A stretch of 54,880 bases of DNA. Origin: Firmicutes bacterium UBA2058 (GTDB lineage: Bacteria > Bacillota > Clostridia > Tissierellales > Sedimentibacteraceae). Below the pieces are notes generated by a model. That model did no database searches. It had not been told where the DNA came from and was given only the letters and a program-made list of their open reading frames with translations. The position numbers and the translations under genes are program-made. Below, in pieces: positions 8,707 through 16,220 of this stretch. The stretch's first letter is position 1; each line of letters begins with the position of its first letter. The stretch lies in assembly GCA_002332905.1 (NCBI GenBank), contig DDAM01000015.1, forward strand, positions 1 to 54,880, written 5' to 3'.

Positions 8707-8997
8707 TTACATCATTAAGCCTGCTACTAATAGTATTATAATAGCAATCCCTCCAATATACCGCGAAAATTTTTGAGTTGCCAAAAAATAATCCGTAGGT
8801 TTTGGATTTTTCACATCAAGAAAATGATTTAGTTGAAAAAAGAATAGTGGCCACTTAATATCAATAAAAAGTATTATTGATATTACAATTGCGTATAATA
8901 TAGGTTTTAAACTACCTCTTTTTGTTATGTTATCTTTAAATACAGTTGATGCAATATGAGAATTAGTAACAATGAATGAATTATTAAAATAATTGTT
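8707..8997 (-). pseudogene. Remnant of a small membrane protein (DUF6199-like)
   Basis: On the minus strand a frame stays open for 96 codons from 8997 to the TAA at 8707-8709. Its end reads WPLFFFQLNHFLDVKNPKPT then KFSRYIGGIAIIILLVAGLM, with two hydrophobic segments. This resembles the C-terminal half of DUF6199-type small membrane proteins (a conserved proline-bearing loop, then a glycine-rich last helix). There is no ATG, GTG or TTG near the beginning and no ribosome binding site, so it looks like a gene that lost its start. The family match is by eye. Confidence 0.4.
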
Positions 8998-9092
8998 TTA
9001 ACTAACATTAAATTAATGTACACCAACAAGCATAAAATATCATGAAATTAAAAAAATATATACGTATAATCTAAATAGATGGAGGTGATTGA

Positions 9093-9890
9093 ATGGATAC
9101 TATTATGAGAATTCAAAAGGCTATAGATTTTATAGAGGATAATATATTAGAAGATTTGAGATTTGATGTTATTGCAAGCCAAGCTTATATGTCAAGTTAC
9201 CACTTTCAACGAATATTTTCCATTGTTTGTGACATAACACTCGGAGAATATATTCGTAATAGAAGACTGACACTTGCAGGATTAGAGCTAAAATCTTCTA
9301 ATATGAAAATTATTGATATTGCTTATAAATATGGATATGAAACACCTGAAAGTTTTTCACGAGCCTTTACACGTTTTCATAACATTTCGCCAATGACAGC
9401 GCGCAGTCATGGTGATATAAATTCATTCGCTAAAATTTCCATTAAATCTATTTTAGAAGGGAAAATGAGCATGGAAAATTTAAAACAAAGAGGTTATTCT
9501 GTAAAGGAGAACGGTCCAATTTATTACACAATTAATATGGATAAAACAGTGAAATGGTTTGAAGATGTTTTAGGCTGGTATTGCGGAATTGACGAAAGAA
9601 ATGATAAGGGCGATGGCACATATGGATGTCTAATGCCTGTACCTGGTGAGCTTGTTAATCTTAAAATAACAACATTTAATGGTATACATATGTTTTTCGG
9701 AGAACCTTCAGAAAGAACAGTTGCTTTTATGTGTGTAGATGGTTTAAATAGTTTATATGAGTTTGTAAAGAAAAATGGCTGGAATAAAATTACAGATATC
9801 AAAATACAGCCATGGGGAGCTAGAGAATGTGATGTTACTACAATAGATGGCAGCATAATAAGGTTTTTTGAGCTTGATAAAGATAATTAA
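9093..9890 (+). CDS. AraC-family regulator fused to a VOC (glyoxalase/bleomycin-resistance) domain
   Basis: A 265-residue protein. Residues 1-105 are an AraC DNA-binding domain with both helix-turn-helix units (VIASQAYMSSYHFQRIF; IIDIAYKYGYETPESFSRAF; HNISPMTARSHG). Residues 135-262 form a vicinal-oxygen-chelate domain: YYTINMDKTVKWFEDVLGWY at the start and GARECDVTTIDGSIIRFFEL at the end. AraC proteins of this size more often carry a GyrI-like ligand domain here; the VOC domain is an alternative sensor module, also seen in antibiotic-binding proteins. The start has a strong site, TGGAGGTGA. It stands alone, upstream of the T-box leader. Confidence 0.85.
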   Translation: MDTIMRIQKAIDFIEDNILEDLRFDVIASQAYMSSYHFQRIFSIVCDITLGEYIRNRRLTLAGLELKSSNMKIIDIAYKYGYETPESFSRAFTRFHNISPMTARSHGDINSFAKISIKSILEGKMSMENLKQRGYSVKENGPIYYTINMDKTVKWFEDVLGWYCGIDERNDKGDGTYGCLMPVPGELVNLKITTFNGIHMFFGEPSERTVAFMCVDGLNSLYEFVKKNGWNKITDIKIQPWGARECDVTTIDGSIIRFFELDKDN

Positions 9891-9950
9891 CTTAATATTA
9901 TTATTTAATATTATTATTATTTAATATAATTTTTTTATAAATAAAAATAT

Positions 9951-9979
9951 TTGACATTTTATTTTATTGCAAATAATAT
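9951..9979 (+). promoter_or_regulatory. Promoter of the metG T-box transcript
   Basis: TTGACA at 9951-9956 and TAATAT at 9974-9979 are separated by exactly 17 bases. This would start transcription just before the T-box leader. Confidence 0.75.
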
Positions 9980-9997
9980 ATTATAAACAAAATTAAT

Positions 9998-10300
9998 AAT
10001 AAAGCTATGAAAAGAAAAGTATGTAGTATTTTGTTATTACAGAGAACCCTAATTGGTGAGAATGGGTATATACATATATTACAGAAAATGGTCTTGGAGC
10101 AGCGTACCAAAAACATTAAATATGTTTAGGCTACGACGGGAACACCCGTTATAGTGTAATACTATCGATGAATCATTTCTCATCCGTAGTACATGAGGCT
10201 TGCATTGTGAAATGCAAGTAAATTTGGGGTGGTAACACGAAGTTTATGCTCTCGTCCCCGAAAAAGAAATTTTTCGGAGAGGAGGGCTTATTTTTTTAAA
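9998..10300 (+). promoter_or_regulatory. T-box riboswitch, methionine-specific
   Basis: The leader has the standard T-box parts in order. Stem I carries AGAGAACCC and GGTGAGAATGGG, and the specifier region GAAAATGGTCTTGGAG has ATG (Met) at 10088-10090. A linker follows, then the T-box GGGGTGGTAACACG at 10226-10239. The terminator lies at about 10241-10298 (CCCCGAAAAA with TTTTTCGG, then GAGGAGGGC and a T run). Uncharged tRNA-Met would pair with ATG and with the T-box bulge, favour the antiterminator and switch on metG. The Met specifier matches the downstream gene. Confidence 0.93.
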
Positions 10301-10343
10301 AGTAATTTTTATCACAACAAATTAAATAGAAATGAGGGATAAT

Positions 10344-11947
10344 ATGAAAATTTTGATTGGTAGTGCATGGCCTTATGCTAATGGCTCATTGCATATAGGT
10401 CATATTGCTGGATTACTTCCAGCGGATGTTATTGCAAGATATTTTAGGGCAAAAGGTGACACAGTTTATTATGTATCAGGTAGTGATTGCCATGGTACTC
10501 CTGTAGTAATTAGAGCAAATCAAGAAAATAAAACTCCTGAACAAATAAGCAATTTTTTTCACAATGAGTTTATTTATTGCTTTAATAAATTAGGCTTTAG
10601 CTATGATTTATATACAAAAACTTCTACAAATGAGCATAAGAAGTTCGTAGAGGAGTTTCATGAGAAGTTATATTTAAGCAAATATATTTATGAAAAATCT
10701 TCCCCACAAGCGTATTGTAATAAATGTAACAGCTTTATAACTGATAGATTTGTTCTTGGTAAATGTCCCTCTTGTTTATCTGAAACAAGAGGAGAGCAAT
10801 GTGATACATGTGGTTTTGTATTAGAACCTGAAAATCTAATACAACCTAAGTGTGCTATATGTGGAAGCTATATTGAATTTAAAGATTCAACACATTTATA
10901 TATTGCAATATCAAAGCTTGAAAAACAATTAAAGGATTACATTAATAGCCATACAAACTGGAGAAAAAATGCTATTTCATTTTCAAATAGATATATAGAT
11001 GAGGGACTTAAAGATAGAGCAATAACAAGAGATCTTAAATGGGGTATTGATGTACCAAAAAAGAATTATAAAGATAAAAAAATATATATTTGGGCTGAAA
11101 ATATTTTAGGGTACTTATCAGCAAGTAAAGTATTGGCTGATAGTAAGGATGAAAGCTTTGAAGAACTGTGGGGAGAAAATGCAAGACATTATTATTTCAT
11201 GGAAAAGATAATATACCATTTCATACAATTATATTACCTGCATTACTAATTTGTAATGACAGCGGATACCATTTGCCCGATGAAATTATATCCAGTGAGT
11301 ATTTAACATTAGAGGGTAGTAAAATTTCTACAAGTAGAAATCATGCTATATGGATTAAGGATATAATTGAGAAATATGATTCAGATTCAATAAGGTATTT
11401 TTTAATTTCAAATGGACCGGAAAAAAGAGATGCGGATTTTACTTGGAATGAGTTTATTAACAGCCATAATGGAGAACTTTTAGGTGCATATGGCAATTTT
11501 GTAAATAGAACTTTAATTTTTATTGAAAAATATTTTGATAGCAAGATACCTGAAGGAATTTTAGATGATGAAATTAGTTCTAAAATAAATGAATTATATG
11601 AAATTTGTGGATTTTATATTGAAAAAGCCTACCTAAAGGATGCTTTAGATAAGATATTTGAATTTGTTAGATATTCAAATAAATATTTTGATACACAACA
11701 GCCATGGATAACAAGAACTGACGACTTAGATGAATGTAAAAATACTCTGTATAATTGTACACAAATTATTGCTAACTTAACAGTATTATTAAAACCATTT
11801 ATTCCATTTTCTTCTGAAAAGGTATGTAATTGGCTAAATATAAGTGATGAGTGGAAAACTCACTATATTGATATAGGATATATAATTCCTAGAATAGATA
11901 TTCTATTTAATAGAATTGATAAAATAGCACCTGTTAAGCTAAATTAA
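10344..11947 (+). pseudogene. metG: Methionyl-tRNA synthetase with a single-base frameshift
   Basis: This is a MetRS lacking the C-terminal EMAP-like tRNA-binding domain. It has HIGH as SLHIGH, a connective insert with four CxxC knuckles (CNKC, CPSC, CDTC, CAIC) that bind zinc, and the KMSKS loop as GSKISTS. The N-terminal frame runs to about 11198 (ENARHYYF) and the rest (HGKDNIPFHTIILPALLICN) is in another frame. Adding one C after 11198 restores a 534-residue protein, so one base is missing. ATG 10344 is preferred over 10332 because GAGGGAT then precedes it. If this is the only MetRS the shift must be an error; if it is a second copy, decay is plausible. Confidence 0.85.
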
Positions 11948-11962
11948 GCAATCTGCGAAATA

Positions 11963-12015
11963 AATAACAGTAGTGACTCCAGCACTATAAAAACGTAGGA
12001 GGAACTACTGTTATT
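11963..12015. terminator. Inverted repeat between convergent genes, possible terminator
   Basis: AATAACAGTAGT at 11963-11974 pairs perfectly with ACTACTGTTATT at 12004-12015 around a 29-base loop, in the gap between metG and the convergent NUDIX gene. The flanks are A/T-rich but lack a strong T run. Confidence 0.45.
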
Positions 12016-12019
12016 AAAA

Positions 12020-12520
12020 TTATTTATCCAATTTATATTTTAAATATTTTTTTAATGTCATAACATGCATAGGGTAGAATGAATTAATTTTATTTTCCAA
12101 CATATCCTTTAATTCATATATAGAAATCCACCTTATATTTTTAGATTCGTTTGACTGCTGTACTAATTCACCTCTAGCAGTACAAATAAATACTTGTACC
12201 ATAATTGGATATGAACCTATTATGTTTTGACTACTTGAAAATGGTGTATAATTTATAACCTTATAACTATTACTTTCATAATATGTAGCTTCATTTTCAC
12301 CTTCTATATTTACAACGATTAAGCCAGTCTCTTCATTAATTTCTCTTCTTAAGCAATCAAATATATTTTCAAATTCTCTGATTTTTCCTGCTGGTATTTC
12401 AATTAAACCTGACTCTGATTTAGCATCATTTTTGCATCTTTCTTGGATTAATATATAATCAATACCATCTATATGTTTTTCAATTATTCCACCAACTCCT
12501 GGTTTTGCAAATAACTCCAT
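12020..12520 (-). CDS. NUDIX hydrolase
   Basis: A 166-residue hydrolase of nucleoside-diphosphate-linked compounds. The Nudix box fits exactly: G at 65, E at 71, then REINEETGL, ending at about residue 87. It opens with MELFAKPGVGGIIEKHIDGI, the usual first strand. Substrates range from ADP-ribose to oxidised nucleotides; the length and the IPAGKIREFE form resemble ADP-ribose pyrophosphatases, but this is only a leaning. GGAGAACTAAAC stands before the ATG. It diverges from the rsgA leader region and is convergent with metG. Confidence 0.85.
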   Translation of the reverse strand: MELFAKPGVGGIIEKHIDGIDYILIQERCKNDAKSESGLIEIPAGKIREFENIFDCLRREINEETGLIVVNIEGENEATYYESNSYKVINYTPFSSSQNIIGSYPIMVQVFICTARGELVQQSNESKNIRWISIYELKDMLENKINSFYPMHVMTLKKYLKYKLDK

Positions 12521-12647
12521 GTTTAGTTCTCCTTTATGAATTTACATATTAGTATTATATATCAATAGAAATTTATTAACAACATTAGAATATTAAATTA
12601 GTGTTTGACAAATGGATAAAATAATGTTTCAATTTTCATTAATTCTA

Positions 12648-12676
12648 TTGAAATATTTGGAATAATGGTTTATAAT
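12648..12676 (+). promoter_or_regulatory. Promoter of the rsgA leader
   Basis: TTGAAA at 12648-12653 and a perfect TATAAT at 12671-12676 are 17 bases apart, about 50 bases before the leader peptide. Confidence 0.7.
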
Positions 12677-12725
12677 AGTTATGGAATTGTTTTTCCAATT
12701 TTATTTACAAGGGAGTGATTAAATT

Positions 12726-12782
12726 ATGGCAGCAAATATTAATATGGTGATGAAAACTTGTATTAACAAGTTCCTAAAATAA
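12726..12782 (+). CDS. 18-residue leader peptide upstream of rsgA
   Basis: The ORF reads MAANINMVMKTCINKFLK and stops with TAA. A good site, GGGAGTGA, lies eight bases before the ATG, and a near-consensus promoter stands just upstream. Its last third contains AACTTGT (12755-12761) and ACAAGTT (12766-12772), which pair with each other and can also pair with the arms of the terminator at 12892-12911. This suggests a regulatory peptide whose translation governs RNA folding rather than a functional protein. Confidence 0.6.
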   Translation: MAANINMVMKTCINKFLK

Positions 12783-12792
12783 TTTAATAATG

Positions 12793-12916
12793 TGGGTGCA
12801 AAGTCAAAGGTTGATTTTTGTGTACCCAAACAATGCTTAAAAAGCATTGTTTTAATACCCTTTTGTAATACTGTATAAATATAAAAAACAGAACTTGCTC
12901 ATGGGCAAGTTTTTTT
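12793..12916 (+). promoter_or_regulatory. rsgA leader hairpins and terminator (attenuator)
   Basis: Three hairpins follow the leader peptide. TGGGTGCAAA pairs with TTTTGTGTACCCA (about 12793-12828). ACAATGCTT pairs with AAGCATTGT (12830-12850), followed by TTTT. AACTTGC (12892-12898) pairs with GCAAGTT (12905-12911), followed by seven T. The last is a clear intrinsic terminator 21 bases before the rsgA start. The leader-peptide arms duplicate its sequence and could form an antiterminator. Confidence 0.6.
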
Positions 12917-12936
12917 GTGCAAAAATTGGAGGAATA

Positions 12937-13977
12937 ATGATTAATTTAAACGAATATGGATGGAATATAGATTATGCGGAGGATGTAAAACAAAATTTAG
13001 TCCCAGCAAGAATCGTGGAGGTTCATAGAGAGCTATATAAGGTTATCTGTGAATACGGAGAAATTAATGCAAAACTAAAAGGAACTTTTTATAAAGAAAT
13101 TAAATTTGATGATGATATCCCTGTAGTTGGTGATTTTGTGTATTTACAATATAATCAATATGGCGATTCATTAATTGCAAAATTATGTAAAAGAAAAAGT
13201 AAATTTTCAAGAACAGATTTTTCTGGTCACGCTGTTGGCTATGTTAAAACAATACATGAGCAGGTAGTTGCAGCTAACTTTGATTATGTGTTTATTGTAG
13301 TTTCATTGAACCATGATTTTAACATGAATAGAATTGAAAGATATATTGGCGCTACAATACAAAGTGGTGCTGAACCGGTAATTATACTTACTAAGGTCGA
13401 TTTAAATAGTGATTATGAAAAATACGTCAACAAATTAAAATCACAGTATATTAATATAGATGTTATTGCTATCAGCTCAAAAACTGGCTTTGGTTTAGAT
13501 TTGCTAGAAAAATACCTAAACAAAGGAAAAACTCTAATATTTTTAGGTTCCTCAGGAGTTGGGAAATCAAGTCTTGTCAATGCTATAGCGAGTGAAGAAA
13601 TTATGAAGGTAAACAGTATAAGAGAAGATGACTCGAAGGGTAGACATACTACTACTCATAGGCAGTTGATTTTGCTTCCTTCTAAAACTATAATAATAGA
13701 TACTCCTGGTATGAGAGAGCTTGGCATGTGGAATGCAGAAGATGGAATTAAAAAGACATTTTCTGAAATAGAGGAATTGATAGATCAGTGTAAATTTTCA
13801 GATTGTGCTCACAAAAGTGAACCGGGTTGTGCAATTAAACACGCTTTAAAAACAGGTGAGCTTGATGAGGATAGATGGAAAAGATATTTACAGCTTACAA
13901 ATGAAAATATTTTTGGAAAGCAAAAATCGGCTTACACAAAAAAAGAAAAATTAATAAATAAAATTAAAAATCAATAA
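12937..13977 (+). CDS. rsgA: Ribosome small-subunit-dependent GTPase RsgA
   Basis: RsgA is a circularly permuted GTPase that helps late maturation of the 30S ribosomal subunit. An OB-fold N-terminus (to about 95) precedes the permuted motifs: G4 ILTKVD, then G1 FLGSSGVGKSSL and G3 IDTPGMRELG. The zinc site is CKFSDCAHKSEPGC near the end. ATG 12937 is chosen (346 residues) because GGAGGA lies just upstream, and because the region before it, although open back to a TTG at 12895, lies in a terminator hairpin. The gene is not in the usual prkC-rsgA-rpe setting. Its leader suggests expression tied to ribosome stalling. It may be a second copy; I cannot see the rest of the genome. Confidence 0.9.
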   Translation: MINLNEYGWNIDYAEDVKQNLVPARIVEVHRELYKVICEYGEINAKLKGTFYKEIKFDDDIPVVGDFVYLQYNQYGDSLIAKLCKRKSKFSRTDFSGHAVGYVKTIHEQVVAANFDYVFIVVSLNHDFNMNRIERYIGATIQSGAEPVIILTKVDLNSDYEKYVNKLKSQYINIDVIAISSKTGFGLDLLEKYLNKGKTLIFLGSSGVGKSSLVNAIASEEIMKVNSIREDDSKGRHTTTHRQLILLPSKTIIIDTPGMRELGMWNAEDGIKKTFSEIEELIDQCKFSDCAHKSEPGCAIKHALKTGELDEDRWKRYLQLTNENIFGKQKSAYTKKEKLINKIKNQ

Positions 13978-13998
13978 AGCGGTGTAATGGAGGAAAAT

Positions 13999-14781
13999 AT
14001 GAAAAATATATTAAAAATAAATAAAAACATGAGAGATTTACTTAGTTTCACACCTTTACAGTATATGATAGATTCTATAGAGGAAAATCCTAAACTGGCT
14101 AAATTATATGTCGACGAAACAGAGAATACATGCTTTGTTCTGCTTGGAATTTACTTATTTGTAGCAGGAGAAATCACTAACGAAGCTATAAATTACTTGA
14201 CTAATCAAATACTAACGGACAAAGCAAGGAAGGAGTTAGAAATTATTATTGTATTCTATCCAAATGAGGATTGGAAAAATGCAATAACTAATTTATTTCC
14301 TAATAAGTATAATATATATGAAAGAAGTTTATATCGAATAAAACCAACATATTTATATGATATTTCTAATAATAGTCAATCTAATATACTAAAAATTACT
14401 AGTGAACTTTTAAGTTCAAATATTGATAATAAAAGTATGATAGTTAATGAAGTTATAGGAACAAATACATATAATGATATGAATGATTTTGTAGATAGAG
14501 GAATTGGATATACACCTGTTTTTAATAATAAAGTATGTGGATTTTGCACAAGTGAATACCCAACTAAAACTGAATTAGCCATTGGTATAGAGGTATTAAA
14601 AGAATATCAAAAGCAAGGCATAGCAAAGACTATGACTAAAATGCTATTAAATGAGGCTTATAAAAAGAATCTTACAGTATATTGGGAATGTTGGAAAAAC
14701 AATATACCATCATCTAATACAGCAATATCTTGCGGATTTGAGAAGGTATCAGATTACCCAGTTATTTTTATTGAATTATAA
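13999..14781 (+). CDS. GNAT acetyltransferase (GNAT_acetyltran, PF12746-like)
   Basis: A 260-residue protein with a variable N-terminal half and a C-terminal GNAT domain. The CoA-binding core is ELAIGIEVLKEYQKQGIAKT (about 191-210), followed by YWECWKNNIPSSNTAISCGF, the Trp-Glu-Cys-rich signature of this subgroup. ATG 13999 is preferred to ATG 13987 because GGAGGA between them is an ideal ribosome binding site for the second. It begins 21 bases after rsgA and probably shares its transcript. The substrate is unknown. Confidence 0.8.
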   Translation: MKNILKINKNMRDLLSFTPLQYMIDSIEENPKLAKLYVDETENTCFVLLGIYLFVAGEITNEAINYLTNQILTDKARKELEIIIVFYPNEDWKNAITNLFPNKYNIYERSLYRIKPTYLYDISNNSQSNILKITSELLSSNIDNKSMIVNEVIGTNTYNDMNDFVDRGIGYTPVFNNKVCGFCTSEYPTKTELAIGIEVLKEYQKQGIAKTMTKMLLNEAYKKNLTVYWECWKNNIPSSNTAISCGFEKVSDYPVIFIEL

Positions 14782-14859
14782 CTTGAAATTGGTAACGCTT
14801 TTTGGGAAAATCGTGGATTTATAGTTAGAAATGATTTAATCTATTGTAATAAAACCTAA
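14782..14859 (+). pseudogene. C-terminal fragment of another GNAT gene
   Basis: Directly after the stop of the preceding gene, in the same frame, 25 codons read LEIGNAFWENRGFIVRNDLI and end YCNKT. This looks like the last strand-helix-strand of a GNAT protein of a different type (compare NAFWExxGF). There is no start, so it is a leftover. Confidence 0.45.
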
Positions 14860-14904
14860 AAGAGCTAACTAGAATTGATACATAAAAACAAAAGGGTAAT
14901 TTTT

Positions 14905-14948
14905 AGTCCTGTGATTTTTCAAAATGAAAAAACCACAGGACTTTTATT
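14905..14948 (+). terminator. Intrinsic terminator
   Basis: AGTCCTGTG pairs with CACAGGACT, with further pairing of TTTTTCA and TGAAAAAA inside, followed by TTTTATTTT. It closes the rsgA-GNAT transcript. Confidence 0.8.
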
Positions 14949-14963
14949 TTAAAATATAATATT

Positions 14964-14997
14964 ATAGTAGCATAATCTCGCTACACGAGCCATTTAA
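14964..14997. repeat. Short palindromic repeat, copy D
   Basis: CATAATCTCG...CGAGCCATTT is related to the copies at 26626 (inside mutS), 37291 and 48899. It touches the stop codon of the minus-strand transferase. Confidence 0.5.
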
Positions 14998-15956
14998 TAA
15001 TTTAACAAAGCAATAATAATAGAAAATAACCCTAAGCTAATAGAAATCAAGCATAAAAACATAACTGCTTGCATTTGGTTTAAACCTTTTTTCATTAATC
15101 TATAATGAGCCTGACTATTGTCTCCAACATATATAGGCTTTTTCTCTTTAATCCTTTTAAATACAACATAAATATTATCAAATATAGGTACACCGAGTGC
15201 TATTATTGGAATAAGTGTTGATAAAATAGTTGCTTGCTTCATAACACCTCCAAGAGATATAATTCCAAGCATAAAACCTAAAAAGGTTGCACCTGAATCT
15301 CCCATAAGTATTTTTGATGGATATTTATTATATTTTAAATATCCAATACATATTCCAACAAGAATTATAGAAATAAGTGCATATGAGTAATGTCCTTTTA
15401 ACTGTGCAACAATAAATAATGTACTTGCAGAAATACAAGAGATACTGCCAGCAAGTCCATCCAAACCATCTGTAAAATTAATAACAGTAGTTACACCAAA
15501 CAGCCATACAATAGTAAATACAAATTGTAGCCATATTGGTAAAGCGACATATGTATTATATATTGGCAAATAAAAGCCCTCAAATCTTATGTCTGCAAAA
15601 AAAACTAATGAACAAGCAAATATTTGAACTAACAGCTTTGGCAACGCACTTAAATCTTTTCTATTGATTTTATACCAATCGTCAACTAAGCCTATAGAAA
15701 ATATTAAAAACGAACTAATAAAAATTAATAGTACTTTCATTGAAAAATCTCTTGATAAAGCCATAAATACAATCCAAAATATTGAATAAATCAATACTGA
15801 TGCCAAGTATGGCTTAGGTTCAGTATGAATTTTTCTAGCCAATATATTAGGCTGTTCAACAAAATTAATTTTCTTCGCAAATTCAATCATTTTAGGAGTA
15901 GTAATTAGCATTAAAACTAGAGCTATACTAAAGCCTAATAAATAACTAATATTCAT
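14994..15956 (-). CDS. Undecaprenyl-phosphate glycosyl-1-phosphate transferase (TagO/WecA/MraY family)
   Basis: A 320-residue polytopic membrane enzyme that links a sugar-1-phosphate, usually GlcNAc-1-P, to undecaprenyl phosphate, the first step in making teichoic acid or other wall polymers. Diagnostic cytoplasmic loops are present: GLVDDWYKI (Asp-Asp), NFTDGLDGLAG (about 165), MGDSGATFLGF (about 222) and the substrate loop HYRLMKKGLNQ (about 286). About ten membrane helices are seen. The HYRLMKKG loop favours the TagO/WecA branch over MraY. The start has GAGGTG eight bases upstream. It stands alone, divergent from the vWA lipoprotein gene. Confidence 0.88.
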   Translation of the reverse strand: MNISYLLGFSIALVLMLITTPKMIEFAKKINFVEQPNILARKIHTEPKPYLASVLIYSIFWIVFMALSRDFSMKVLLIFISSFLIFSIGLVDDWYKINRKDLSALPKLLVQIFACSLVFFADIRFEGFYLPIYNTYVALPIWLQFVFTIVWLFGVTTVINFTDGLDGLAGSISCISASTLFIVAQLKGHYSYALISIILVGICIGYLKYNKYPSKILMGDSGATFLGFMLGIISLGGVMKQATILSTLIPIIALGVPIFDNIYVVFKRIKEKKPIYVGDNSQAHYRLMKKGLNQMQAVMFLCLISISLGLFSIIIALLNY

Positions 15957-16220
15957 TATTCACCTCGTATATTCTGATAATCAAACATCTTAATTTTTGT
16001 ATAAAAATAATTTTTTTACTTTTCAATCAAATTTTATTATACTATAAACATAGAGTAATGTAAATATATGTAAACACTCAAATAAAATATTAAATTTTTA
16101 AATTATTGGAACATTTTGTGAATTTTTCTGTCTATAAAAATATATATTACTAAATTTTAACATTTTATTATACAGATTATAGTAAAAATGTTGTTAAAAT
16201 CAATTATATGGGAGGATATT

